Below, in pieces: positions 1-11,627 of a stretch of 64,000 nucleotides of DNA. Made by a program: the position numbers and the translations under genes. The notes under the pieces were generated by a model, which saw nothing but the letters and a program-made list of their open reading frames with translations, did no database searches and had not been told where the DNA came from. The stretch's first letter is position 1; each line of letters begins with the position of its first letter. Source of the DNA: Allacma fusca (taxonomy: Eukaryota; Arthropoda; Collembola; Symphypleona; Sminthuridae); NCBI GenBank assembly GCA_947179485.1, contig OX359245.1:64529067-64593066 (forward strand), written 5' to 3'.

Positions 1-72
1 GAGTAATTTTAAAATTGCTCCTGGTTAATGAAGCCTTTTCCAACAATTATTTCAGACCTAGCAGAGGTTAAA

Positions 73-2841
73 ATGGATTGTTTCTATCTCCTAGGCTTGA
101 TAATTGCGTTGGCCCTAGTTTCCGTCACTGTTTTGATACTGATAAATGATTGTGATGTTGTGACATTTCTCGCCGAACGATTTGGGAAGGATCCGGGTAA
201 CAACATTTTGTCTCAAATACCTTCGTAGAGACTTGTTGTAAGCTTAAATCGTGCGAAATTATATTAAGAGTAGCGCTTTAAATAAGCGGACAGGTACGTT
301 AATAATAAGGAGCGCTTATCATGCTACCTTTTGGGAGTTGTGTGAGGCCATTGAACTATGAAAGTGCGAAACTAAATAAAAGGACAGAAAGTGCCCTTTA
401 ATAATAAAGGATGTTTGAGATAAAGCGGCATACAGCATTTCGATTGAGTATGTTTTGGGCGGCAGACATATTTCTATTTTGGTATAGGTTAGTGGTCCCG
501 TTATTTCAAATTCTGAATTAAAAAAAGTCGATTCGATTCAATGCAATTCTGATTAAAAATTTTTCGATTCGATTCAATTCAATTCTGATTCAAAATGTTT
601 CGATTCAATTCGAAGCATGAATTGAATCATTGCAGTGTTTCTGAGAGACATTTTTGATTTTTGTTGGCAAACCGACTTATCAATCATTTTGTAAATATTA
701 ATTTTTATACATCAAATAAATCAATTAGTATAATTTATTAATACAGCATTTTCTAACCGTCCAATTAAGGTCATAATGTGACAAATAATTAGCCGGGTAT
801 GCAACTCGAATTCGCTAATGTTACAGTCAATTCTCGCTATAAGGGATGCTCAATTTGCAAAATTTGTCCCTTCTGGCCTCATTGTTATACATTGTGTAAA
901 TGGGAATCGGGACTGTAAATCCCAATCGCTTCTATCGAATAATCCCTTATAAGAGTATCCCTTATAGCGAGAGGTCATTGTATTGACAATTTTAGTGATA
1001 GTGAAATTTTGTGACTTATATTCTTCCGCTTGTTTTATGTAGTCATTATAAAACCCTTAAATAAAATGTTTATGTTACCACCTTTTAATGTCTGAATGAT
1101 TTGAATCATCATTCAATTCAATTCAGCACGCAGAAATCAATCAAAGTGAATCTTGTGAATCGTGAATTGAATCGAATCATTGTACTTCATTCAATTCATA
1201 AGTTGAATAGATTCAGAACAAATTTTTTGAATTGAATTGAAAGATTGGGGCCACTAGTATAGGTAAAAAGCAGTAGTCGGGTTTTTTCGGGGGCGACAAC
1301 AAGGTTCTTCAGAGAGAAAAATAATTCTGTCAGGGAAACTTACAACGGGGATTGATTGCTGTGGGGGGATTTAATTCTCGTCGAACCAAAACCGCAAAAA
1401 ACGTTAACTCTGTTTATTTTGGAAAACTTCTAGGCACCGTGTTCAAAGGGAAAGTGGTATGGCTGACAGGGGCCTCTAGTGGCATTGGCAAGAACATCGC
1501 CACAGAGTTGGCAAAATGTGGCGCGAAAATTATTTTATCTGCAAGGCGTAAGGAGGAGCTGGAGCGAGTTAGGAGCGATTGTTTAAATAAGGATCACTAT
1601 TTCTTTATCATTTAATTATTTTAAAATAAAATACATGTTATTTTAACGCCTACAATAATGAAAACATTTGCCACAAACTATTTTTTAAACGATTCCGTTC
1701 CAGAAATCAACCCCCTGCTTCGCGAAAAAGATGTACTTGTTTTGCCTTTGGATATGGTAGACCTGAAGTCACATGAGCCGGCCCTTCAAAAAATCTTGGA
1801 TCATTTTGGGAGAGTAAGGGATAAATACTTGGCATATTCCAATAATTGTTTTCCTACAAAATTTAATCAGCAAGAATTATCCTTCAATTCTAAGTTGGAC
1901 GTCCTCATTAGCAATGCTGGAAGATACATTAAGGGGGACTGGCACGAGATTGATCTAGCAGTGGATAAGGAACTCTTTGAAGTCAATGTATTTTCTGTGG
2001 TCAACATGAACCGATTGGTTGTGAAGCATTTCCTTCAAGTTGGAGGAGGCCAGATTGCTGTATTGTCCAGTACGTCTGGGAAAGTTGGTGTGGTTTTATC
2101 CGGACCATATTCTGCATCGAAACATGCTCTTCAGGTGAATGAAGTCAAGACGATGCATAATTATGTTTCGCTATATTTTTTCTGGGAAATATGATCACAA
2201 AGTCCAACCGACAATCTTCAATAACATCAAATAATATTTTAACAGCAAAAGTTAAACAACTCGTGTGACTATTTAGGGCTATTTTAACACCCTCCGAATG
2301 GAAACCTATGATAAAAACATCCAAGTCACCTTAATTTGTCCGGGTCCCGTCCAAACTCCATTATACCATGCAGCATTCACTCATCAGTCTGGCGAAGTAA
2401 GGAAGGAAAATATTTTAAATAATGTTATTACAGTCCAGTAAAATTATACTTTTACCAAAGTGTTTCCAAGAATGAATTAAAAATTCGTCTGTAATTAAAC
2501 CTGGAACAGACAACGGCGGGGAAGCCACTACTAGGGGAAGTAACCGAAAATCGGATGACATCTGAGAGATGTGCATATCTGTCGCTCGTTGCGATTGCCA
2601 ACAGATTGACTGAAACTTGGCTCTCCAAACTACCCATCATTCCCATGATCTACGCTGCAATTTACTTGCCGGTAGTGAGCGAATTGTAAGATTTCCCTAT
2701 TTTAAAGAACATTATTGTCGGAGGTGGCCATTAAAAATAATATTTTAGGTAAAAACAAATTAATTACTGAATTTGATCCTTTATAGTTTCTCAAGACTAA
2801 TAGCTCCATTCGTAATCAAAAGGATGAAGAAGAGAAACTGA
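73..2841 (+). CDS. DHRS7-like short-chain dehydrogenase, copy A (splice donor defect)
   Basis: NAD(P)-dependent oxidoreductase of the classical SDR family, closest in motif order to DHRS7; the substrate is not predictable. Exons by alignment with copies B and C: 73-196, 1434-1586, 1704-1813, 1895-2134, 2277-2396, 2510-2685, 2787-2841, about 325 residues. An N-terminal hydrophobic segment suggests a membrane anchor. TGASSGIG cofactor motif, NAG, a Ser followed by TSGK, and YSASK are all present. The ATG at 73 is preferred to the in-frame ATG at 28 because the paralogues start there. Oddity: the donor after exon 2 reads AA|ATAAGG where copy B has AA|GTAAGG, and read-through meets a stop within ten codons. 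The other introns keep GT-AG. A hAT-like element lies in intron 1. Every exon is open, so inactivation would be recent, or a noncanonical donor is used. Confidence 0.82.
490..1256. mobile_element. non-autonomous hAT-like element in intron 1 of SDR copy A
   Basis: Ends are TAGTGGTCCC and GGGGCCACTA, a near-perfect terminal inverted repeat. They are flanked by the 8-bp target duplication GTATAGGT at 482-489 and 1257-1264. SDR copies B and C have the uninterrupted site at the same place (near 8840 and 15570). The body has no coding capacity and is dominated by variants of GAATTGAATCG/ATTCAATTC on both strands. A second small transposon is nested at 824-980. Confidence 0.88.
824..980. mobile_element. 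pogo/Tc1-type MITE nested in the hAT-like element
   Basis: A 157-bp element flanked by TA at 822-823 and 981-982. Ends are CAGTCAATTCTCGCTATAAG and the complement of CAATGACCTCTCGCTATAAG, a 23-26 bp imperfect inverted repeat. The CAGT start and CTCGCTATA core are typical of pogo/Tigger-like elements. There is no coding capacity. Because it sits inside 490-1256 it is probably the younger insertion. Confidence 0.75.
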
Positions 2842-3629
2842 TTCCCCGGGTCAAGTATATTCTAGCAATTTATTGAAGATCGCTTTCACATTCACGGCGT
2901 TTATTGTGATATTTCTTGTTTACAGAAATGTGTCTACTGATTGTGAACTAATTGTAATTTATGAGTCGTAGCTATTCAGTAAATAAGATTTGTAAACTGG
3001 TTATAAAAGTATGTATAATAAATATAAATATTTGCTCAGGTAGATAATTTGTGCATGTTGAAATATTTTTTTTAAAGTGAATACATACTACTTGATTTTC
3101 TTTGTAGTTTGTTCTTGAAAGAGTTGAGTGAGTATGTACATATGTAAATAGTAATTTGTCATGAGGTGTAGAAGTAGTACAGTAGTAGGGAAACTGTACT
3201 TAATGTTTTAAGGAATTTATCACTTAATCCCTTTTCAAACAAGTATGAAATAATTTCAAATTTTGCATTTCATAGTAATTTTGATATTACTAGCTAAATT
3301 TGAAAATACTTCGCTAAATATTTTTATTTACAATGTATTACTCAACTTCAAGAAAAATTGTGTGACATTATAGTATACAACGGATATATAACAAATGAAA
3401 TGTAATTGTTAGTCCTGCTTCTGTTAAAAATGAGACATTGTGGAGAGTCTTCTCAGAAAGATGTATAGATAATTACTTTTTAGTTATTGTCCGAAGCCCA
3501 ACTTTGGAGTTGGGTTTCTTTTGGAGCTGGTAGTTGGAGTTGGGAGCGTCGGAATTGGGTCAACTGCTCATTGTGAGTGTACATTTGACTCCATGACAGA
3601 TGTTTTTTACCAGTGAGTACAAAACGAAC
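2842..3629. other. downstream flank of SDR copy A
   Basis: No gene seen. The sequence aligns by eye with the 3' flanks of copies B (10,452-12,160) and C (17,172-17,990), for example around TTGTTCTTGAAAGAG and GTCCTGCTTCTGTTAAAAA. It belongs to the tandem unit and probably includes the 3' UTR. Confidence 0.6.
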
Positions 3630-3905
3630 AAAAATTACATATAATAAGGAAAAAACAATTGATGAAACTGTGATTCTATGGAAGAAAGGGTACCAAAACA
3701 TTTCAGTGCGAACACTGTTTGTTAATCATTGCCTCTCAAAAAGTTGTCTAAAGATTCATGCGCGAGACCACATAAGAGAAAAACCAGACAAATGCGAAGA
3801 GTATATTCGTTCAAGTTCAGCACAAAAAAAAACCTTAACGCTCATTGGTCACTCCGCACTGAAGCAAGACCGTACAAATTCGATCAGTTCACCAGGGGGT
3901 CGGAT
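3630..3905 (+). pseudogene. C2H2 zinc-finger gene relic in SDR unit 1
   Basis: Decayed copy of the 5' coding part of the zinc-finger genes found further right. It starts with the shared leader (AAAACAATTGATGAA) and the GGAAGAA before the usual start. The translation keeps finger debris such as LKIHARDHIREKPDKCEEY, where an H-linker-C pattern is recognisable but most Cys/His pairs are lost. A flank resembling zinc-finger upstream DNA (repeated AAAATCCCTG) follows at 3,950-4,200. It is far from the main zinc-finger cluster, so the SDR and zinc-finger blocks have exchanged DNA. Confidence 0.65.
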
Positions 3906-4969
3906 TTTTGTAAATCTCATTGGAAGATTTTATTTTTATTTTCACTGCTGATTGTAATGTCCCTGTTGAAAGCAAGGTTAAAATTTAGTGTTGACAAAAT
4001 GATTTCCGTAAAACACCTCAACAATTTTGAAAATCCCTGCCCAAAAAAGGTCAACAAATTTAAACATTCCTGCTGATAAAAAGATATTTCTCTCATACAT
4101 CTAAGTAGATTTAAAAATCCCTGTTTGTAATCCCGTTTGAAAATTTCCCTACTGAAAACCTTTTTTCCCTGGGAAGAATCTTCCCGTCTTCCCACATAAA
4201 TCCAACCCCTGCGAGTTCACTATAGGAAACATTTACCAATTACTAACAATTTTATTCTGGTTCGGAGAATAAAATACGAATGTATGTACCTACGGTTAGC
4301 ATTCAAATATGCAAGTGTAACAAAAAGGTGACAATACAGGTTTAATGAATTTGTGAAACTCCAGAATAAAACGTATGTATTTTTTTCATACTCGCTTTGC
4401 TCTCCAAGTAGCCGCGCCGAGGTTGCAAGATTCATATTTTATTCATTGATATCATGGCAAAACTCGAGCTAACAGAAAATGCTTAATCTGTAAACAGAAA
4501 TTCTTAGGTAGTATGAAAAGAAGTTCTTAATCTAATTGTACTGACCAAAATACATATTTTCTCAGGAAGCTACAAATATTTACCACGAAATAATATTATC
4601 GTGACTTTTTTAATGTATTAAAGCAATGCCCCTCCATGGTTTGATGTCGTTTACCATACGCATAAACATATTCACAGCCTAACAAAAAAAACTATTTTGG
4701 AAACGCCTCAGCGGCAAATGCACTCATTTAATCAATTTAACATTGCAACAATATTTGTCTCAGTATGTGAGAAATATCTCGTTGCCTTAATTCGGCATGC
4801 ACATTTTTGAGCCTTTATGTTTACAATCTTCTGGCATCCAATGGTTTTGTTATATGCTTTTGCGAATTCTTAAATTCTAGTTGTTTTTACGATTAAGGTC
4901 ATATAAGTTTGGTATTTGAGTCATTCTTTCTCCTTAGCCACGTATAACTACTTATATACAAGGACAACC
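3906..4969. other. unit flank between zinc-finger relic and Gr relic
   Basis: The first 300 bases carry repeats of AAAATCCCTG, also seen 5' of the zinc-finger genes near 22,710, 32,690 and 63,090. From 4,220 the sequence aligns with 12,480-13,080 and from about 4,440 with 18,370-18,880, the region just 5' of the gustatory receptor. No gene seen. Confidence 0.5.
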
Positions 4970-5400
4970 CCAAAATGAAATTGATTTTTGTAAGCAAAGT
5001 GCTCTCGCAGCTTTAATATTTTTGTAGCGTAAGAATTGTATAAATTTAACTAATATATATCTTGCTCAGATTGAAATGGTTCAAGTAGAAACGCAAAAAC
5101 ATTGGAAGGGTAACGATAGACGATATGAGCATTCGTTTGGAAAATGTTCAACAATGGCACCAATTTTTAAAAAAGAAACATTTGACCGTTGATCAGAATC
5201 AGATCAGAACGACCACTAAAGTCCCAAAGCTTCCTGTCCCTTTTGGAAGTCCCTGGGAATTTAACGGGCTTCTTGTAATTACTCGATTTTCGATTTAGCA
5301 ACTTCACTTAAATTTCCAAAGAATGCATTTTCAAAGATGGAAGCGGGTCATGTGTTCGTTAGCTTAATTCGACTTCTTTAGTATTTTTACAAAACCGAAA
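4970..5400 (+). pseudogene. gustatory receptor relic in unit 1
   Basis: Aligns with the intact receptor at 18,900-21,018. It has the exon 1 start (CCCCAAAATGAAATTGAT) at about 4,970, then jumps to exon 3: ATTGAAATGGTTCAAGTAG at about 5,070, matching ATTGAAATGGTCTTAGTAG at 19,996. Most of exon 1 and all of exon 2 are missing. The exon 3 part carries several indels and stops and fades out near 5,400. It is a dead duplicate of the receptor. Confidence 0.75.
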
Positions 5401-5870
5401 TTATAAAAGTTTTTAGACGTTTTCACAAATTTCTAAATTTTATTGAAAATAAGATTTAACTAGTTGTAGAAAATTTACAGGTCTTTCAAATGAGCATAAC
5501 GTTTTATTACAATATTTTAGACACATGTAAGCTGCAAAGGAATCAAGAGTAAATATTTATCAATAATACAATCGTTAATTAACCTCAAAAATATGAAGAA
5601 AAAAAGTTTTATCAGTACTTCAAGATTTGCTTGGTATTACGATATTTTTACGCTTTTTGACCTCGTTTAAGGGTAACTAATGGCATGCTTCCCAAACCGG
5701 TTAAAAACAGTAACAAATTCCCGTTACTACTCATAACAAGTAAAAACATTGCACTTCTGACTTTCCTTCGGACGAGACACAAATTAGATTGTGCTGACCA
5801 GGACGTGTGTTCAAACACTACATTTTAATAAGCCATTCTGGGATCCTCACTCTTGATATTGAGGAGGAAT
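5401..5870. other. non-coding flank specific to unit 1
   Basis: AT-rich sequence with no open frame of note and no convincing match elsewhere in the window. It ends in GGAGGAAT, the target site of the next element. Confidence 0.4.
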
Positions 5871-7431
5871 CAGAGATGCGCAGCCTTCGAAGGCAAGCCT
5901 TCCAAGAAGGCGTACTTGAAGGCGGAAAGGTAACTTTCTTAACGTTGCAGAAGGAATGGAAGGATGGCGATACTTTTTCCTGAAGGCTGAAGGAAGCCTT
6001 TACAAAAACTAGCAATGAAGGATTGTGAAGGAAGGGTTCCTAAATGTTAGCCCTTTAAGGCCGTGAAGGCTTCTAGGTACATGAAATAATTATCTATAAC
6101 GTGAAAGCATAGCATATGCAACGACGTTTTGCTGCTAGCGTAACAATACAGCCAATTCGTGAACTCACAACTGCCATTGTGTGCCGCTATCTTCTCTGCA
6201 CTGATTCCTGCTGGTGTAAAACGTTTTTAAGCGGGTTGTAGTTTAAAATTGAAGAAGGGCTATTTTTAGATGAAGGCTGAAGGCAAAAATGGGCTGAGTT
6301 CTACTTTCCCGGCCACAAAATTACCTTCCACCAGGATTTCCACCTTCCACTAAGTCTTCCACTTGACCTTCCACTTGACCTTCCACTTGACATTCTACCA
6401 AAATTTTACAGATTTTTTACCTTCCAGATCTTTTCCTGTTAATTAACATAACCCTCTGTGTTCTGGTGGGTGAAACATAAAGTGCGAACTGGAGATAGTT
6501 AATGCGTTGCCCCCTGTATGCGACTATTCAAACCGTAAATCAGCGTTTTAATTTATTGGGAAAAGTAAGTCGCAGCGCTAAGTTTTGGTCTTACCATTAA
6601 TCGTTAGTTGTTACGGAATTTGCTAAAAACGTTTTAAAAATTTCGTTAAAAATCAGTTCACCGGTGAGTACGGCAACTGAGCTCTTTTGAATCACGTGTT
6701 TTTCCAGTGGTTGATTTTTATCAGTCCATTGACATATTCAGCACAACACTATCTATATCTGACCATCAAACTTGTACTTATCAGTATAATCATTTTGTAA
6801 CAGTAACTTGTTTCCTCAAAGGTAAGCTGCATTTTTATAGTTAATTACACGAATTAGTTTTAACTTAAAACAATCAAGTGTTTTAACCTCCGTGTTAATT
6901 TTACGAATAAAAAATACGAAACATAAGTTAACACACCGAAATTGATCCAAGACTTTCATTTTCAGATGAATGGGTACAGAAGAAATGAGCTTCGGCCATG
7001 CAGTAACTCATGTAGGGAGGCAATATAATATTTTTTTAGTTAGCTCTTTGTAGATGTTGTCAAAGCCAGACTATACACAGTGGTCTGTATAGGTAATGCG
7101 GGTAGTCACGTGGAATGATCAAGGGGAAGGTGGAAGGTTAGATGGAAAGTCTGGTGGAAGGTCAAGTGGAAGTTTTGTGGGATGTGGAAGTCCGGTGGAA
7201 GTTACTTATGTATTATAGTATTAATATATGGGTGAGTGGAAGGTGGAAGGTCATTTCGTGGCCGGGAAAGTAGAACTCAGCCCAAAAATGAGTGTATGTA
7301 TTTTGGAAGGAAGGGTGACGGAAGACAGATTTTTTAGAGGGCTTCATTCCAGGACATGTTGAAGGGGAAATTTTTAATGAATTTTCGCCTTCGAAGGCTT
7401 GAAGGAAGGCTATTTCCTTTGCGCATCTCTG
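5871..7431. mobile_element. hAT-like non-autonomous element, GAAGG-word family, copy 1
   Basis: Perfect 12-bp ends CAGAGATGCGCA/TGCGCATCTCTG, with the 8-bp duplication GGAGGAAT at 5863-5870 and 7432-7439. A second copy lies inverted at 30,614-31,888. After removing their respective nested insertions the two backbones are about 568 and 567 bases. The body is full of CCTTC/GAAGG words on both strands and has no transposase frame. A 993-bp element is nested at 6291-7283. Confidence 0.88.
6291..7283. mobile_element. DNA element with 6-bp target duplication nested in the hAT-like element
   Basis: Inverted ends start GGGCTGAGTTCTACTTTCCC and extend about 40 bp with few mismatches. The 6-bp direct repeat AAAAAT lies at 6285-6290 and 7284-7289. 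The other copy of the host element (30,614-31,888, inverted) reads straight through this point, giving an empty-site control. The subterminal parts are tandem CTTCCAC/GTGGAAG words. There is no coding capacity; the superfamily is not assigned. Confidence 0.8.
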
Positions 7432-8574
7432 GGAGGAATATTCTAGGAAAAATAAACGTAGAATACCTTGGTTAGTGTTTTACATTACGATGAATATTTT
7501 AAGATTAAATGCAAAATTGTTTGGGAAACGCAATCGTCAGACGGGGAGCAAACTCACTAGTGAGATCTTTCGGGATGTTGATGATCAAGTCCAAGAATAA
7601 CGTACATGTGTAATTTATTGTCAATTTATGTTTTTACACATTTATTCTTAGAGATTATTTAGAATCCTTTACATATTTCCACACTGAATCAACGCTTCGG
7701 ACTATAACAGCCGGAACTTAGTGTACATCCCAAGTTTTTGCATTCTTATTAAAAACTTGTCGCAGAAATTTCCCACAAAATCTATTATACAACATGTGTA
7801 AGATTTCACAACTGAAGTAACAAGGTTAACTTTTGAATTCTACACTGATTACACAAGCGGGCTAAAGCGTCGGCCGCACTATCTACGTCTCTACACAGAA
7901 TGCTTTAAAATTCCTCTCCTGGGAAACTATTAATTATGGAATTGCAAAAATGTTGACAAAACAAAAATGTATTTATCAGTTTGAAAAATGTTGGAAAGTT
8001 CGAGCAAAATATGCCGTAATCTGTTCATCTTTGACGATATTATTTATATCAAAAGCACATAGGTACATAATGTAATGGCCGCGGTGCCAATAATTGGTGG
8101 GTCGGAAATCAACCTTGATGTAAACAAAAAATACGAAACAGCATATATGTAATTACATATATACTTACGAGTGTATAAGCTTTCGTAAGAATTCTATAAA
8201 AACCTGAATATGAACATGTATACGGGAGGTGATTGGGTTGTTAATATTCAAACTTATTCACTATTTCAATGGAAAAATGACAAAAAAATTCTATTGCTTT
8301 TATGCCTGGGAATTTGAAATTCAGATGTGTATCTCTGTTCAATCCTGAACACCAACTGATAAATATAATTAAATAATATATGAATATAAAATTAATTTTC
8401 GAAAATACATACGATTGTTTTCATGACTTGGCTCACTCATTGTCAGCAATGATCCTTTAAGAATTGTTTTCTCTTCTATTGACTGTGACTCAATCGACAT
8501 TTGAGTGTCTTTAAAATTGCTCCTGGGCATTCCAATTTTTTGCAACAATTATTTCAGCCCTTCCCGAGGTTAAA
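7432..8574. other. upstream flank of SDR copy B
   Basis: From about 7,740 it aligns with 13,100-13,275 and 13,610-13,830, then with 14,894-15,298 before copy C. It is the shared 5' region of the tandem unit and presumably contains the SDR promoter. There is no open frame of note; the last 200 bases are well conserved between copies B and C. Confidence 0.5.
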
Positions 8575-10451
8575 ATGGATTTTTTCTATCTCCTAGGACT
8601 GATTCTTGTGCTGACCTTAGTGTCCTTCACTGTTTTGTTACTCATAAACGATAGTGATATTGGGACATTTCTCGCAGAACGATTTGGGAAAGACCCAGGT
8701 AACAAATGTTTTCTCAAATGCCTTTCGAAAACTTCAAAAAAATGTTGAATTATTTTTATAATTATTATGTTTGAACTGGTGAACCAGAGTATTTGTGTTG
8801 AGTAATTACTTATAGGGCGGCGGAACTATTGCTATTTTGGTACGGGTAAAAAGCAGGAGTCGGATTTTTGTGGAAAGACGACAAAATTCTTCCAAGGCAA
8901 AAACAATTCAGACAGGGAAACGTACAATGGGGAGGGATTTTTTTGTCCGAATTTGATTTTCTTTTAAATTAAACGACGCAAAACTGCTAAATTTGTTTAT
9001 TTTTGGAATACTTCCAGGTACTGTGTTCAAAGGGAAAGTCGTGTGGCTGACAGGGGCCTCTAGTGGCATTGGAGAGAGCATCGCCACAGAGTTGGCAAAA
9101 TGTGGCGCCAAAATTATTTTATCCGCAAGGCGTAAGGAGGAGCTGGAGAGAGTTAGGAGCAATTGTTTAAGTAAGGATCACTATTTCTTTATCATTTAAT
9201 TATTTTAAAATAAAATACATGTTATTTTAACGCTTACAATAATGAAAACATTTGCCACAAACTAATTTTTAAACGATTCCGTTCCAGAAATCAACCCCCT
9301 GCTTCGCGAAAAAGACGTACTTGTTTTGCCATTGGATATGGTAGACCTGAAGTCACATGAGCCGGCCCTTCAAAAAATCCTGGATTATTTTGGGAAAGTA
9401 AGTGATAAATACCTGGTTTTTTCCAATAATTGTTTCCCTACAAAATGTAATCAGTAAGAATTATTTTCTAATTTTTAGTTGGACGTCCTCATTAGCAATG
9501 CTGGAAGATACATTAAGGGCGACTGGCACGAGATTGACCTAGCAGTGGATAAGGAACTCTTTGAGGTCAATGTGTTTTCTGTGATAAACATGAACCGATT
9601 GGTCATAAAGCATTTCCTTCAAGTTGGAGGAGGCCAGATTGCTGTATTGTCCAGTACGTCTGGGAAAGTTGGTGTGGTTTTATCCGGACCATATTCGGCA
9701 TCAAAACATGCTCTTCAGGTGAACTTTACGCATTCATAACGCTGCACATTGTTGATGTTTCGCTGTTTTTTTCCTTGGAAATTTGGTTACAGAATTTTCA
9801 ACAACAACAAAATACTTAAATAATACTTATATTAATAATATTTTAATAAGTTTAAGTTAAACGAATTCTGTTTCATTTTTTGTATTTAGGGGTATTTTAA
9901 CACCCTCCGAATGGAAACCTATGGGAAAAACATCCATGTCACCTTAATTTGTCCGGGTCCCATCCGAACTCCAATATACCAGGCAGCATTCACTCATCAG
10001 TCTGGCGAAGTAAGGAAGGAAAATATTTTAAATAATGTTATTACAGTCCAGTAAAGTTATATTTTTACTAAAGTGTTTCCAAGAATGAATTAAATATTTA
10101 TCTATAATTAAATCTGGAACAGACAACGGAGAGGAAGCCACTACAAGGGGAAATATCCGAAAACCGAATGACTTCAGAGAGATGTGCATTTCTATCTCTC
10201 GTTGCGATTGCCAACAAACTGTCTGAAACTTGGCTATCCAAACTACCCATCATTCCCACAATCTATGTTGCACTGTACTTGCCGGTAGTGAGCGAGTTGT
10301 AAGATTTTCCTTAATTTTACAGCATTTTTGGATCGGGTCATCAAAAGTAAAATTTTAAGCAAAAGCAAATAAATTACCGTTCTTGATCTTTCATAGTTTG
10401 ACAAGACTGGTATTTCCATCCATAGTCAAAAGGATGAAGAATAGCAACTGA
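8575..10451 (+). CDS. DHRS7-like short-chain dehydrogenase, copy B (intact)
   Basis: Membrane-anchored SDR oxidoreductase using NAD(P); the substrate is unknown. Seven exons: 8575-8698, 9018-9170, 9288-9397, 9479-9718, 9890-10009, 10123-10298, 10397-10451. They join in phase to 325 residues, close to the roughly 340 of DHRS7. Residues 1-27 form a hydrophobic anchor. TGASSGIG spans 53-60, NAG 136-138, a likely catalytic Asn is at 160, Ser188, Tyr201 and Lys205 (YSASK), then CPGP in exon 5. The C-terminal MTSERC and a hydrophobic region match the order in DHRS7 proteins. The start is the first ATG after the conserved GAGGTTAAA. All junctions are GT-AG. It is the only one of the three copies without a visible defect and so probably the functional one. 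Confidence 0.9.
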
Positions 10452-10749
10452 TTCCGCAGGGATTGTATATTCCCAGGAATTTATTAAAGATTGGTTCTAC
10501 GTCATAGGAGTCAGGGCGTGATGAAAATTATAAATCCTAGCTAGGTATACAGAAAACGTTTTTCAGCTGGTTATGTAAGTATAATATTAATAAAACTATT
10601 TACTCAAGTAGGCAATCATGTGCTTATAGATACCTATTGAAATAATTTCGGAAAGTGGTTACTATTTGATTTGCATTGTAGTTTGTTCTTGAAAGAGGTG
10701 AGCGATTACAGTAAATTAGATTGAGATTAGATAATAATTGAGTGTAAAT
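10452..10749. other. 3' flank of SDR copy B
   Basis: Nearly identical to 17,172-17,468 after copy C. It likely contains the 3' UTR. It ends in GTGTAAAT, the target site of the following element. Confidence 0.5.
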
Positions 10750-11627
10750 CAAAGGTGCTAGCCTATCCTACATGGAGGCCTACATGTAGGCCTATTTATA
10801 GGGTGTGAGCTATTTGCAGAAAAAATTATAGGCAAAATAGGGTGCACTGGTTTTCGCAGAAAAAAAGCCTATAAAATAGGAATGCACGCCTGCATACACG
10901 CGGTCATATAGGCATATATGTAGGTAGCACGAAAACGCGCTTGTATGAAGGCAAATATGAAGGATGTACATATATACACAACTATTTTCTCATTATGGAA
11001 TAATTTATCTCAATGCTAACCAAAACGATTTTTGAACGTTGGCTACGTTGGAATATCAGGCTACTGTAGGGACATATGAGATTTCCCATTCAAAATAATA
11101 TCCATACATAACTAAGTACATATACATATATTGTATGTGATTGCTCGATGCTTATATACTTACTGTAACGTGCAGTATGACCAATCAATAGGAGTTTTCA
11201 CATAATGCATGAGTAACATTAATTTTGAAGAAGTACTCACAATCAGTTTGTTTAAAAATATGATACATAAGAAAGTAACAAACAATTGTGAGTGTTTGCT
11301 GAATAATTGTTGCATATGAGGGATAGCCTAATTGTTTTTTAAACTAATGCTATATGTCCATAATAAATTTGCTAAAATAAAGACCGCAAAATGTAATTAT
11401 GAATTTTAATCAAAATATAATTTAATTCTACAGTATAGGGCCCCATGTAGGAAGGGGCTAACACATTCCGTTACCCTATATAGGCAGAAATGTAGGCAGC
11501 GGCAAATGCCTACTTGTAGGCAAGGATATAGGCGTAGCAATTGCACAAATAGGGAAGAAGGAAGGCCCCTCCTAAACTGAATGTATAGGTAGGATGTAGG
11601 ATAGGCAAAATCAGTTTAGCATCTTTG
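10750..11627. mobile_element. hAT-like non-autonomous element, TAGGC-word type
   Basis: 878 bp. Ends CAAAGGTGCTAG and the complement of CAAAGATGCTAA; 8-bp duplication GTGTAAAT at 10,742-10,749 and 11,628-11,635. The paralogous site after copy C (near 17,461) is empty and reads AGTGTAAATTG once. The body is packed with TAGGC/GCCTA words (TGTAGGC, ATAGGC) near both ends; the centre is plain AT-rich DNA. No coding capacity. Confidence 0.9.

Noticed and set aside
2452-2646. Minus-strand open frame in SDR copy A
   Set aside because: Shadow of exon 6 of the dehydrogenase; no homology of its own.
6300-6420. Tandem CTTCCACTTGAC lines as a CRISPR-like array or minisatellite
   Set aside because: Irregular spacing, no unique spacers, and confined to a transposon with clear ends.
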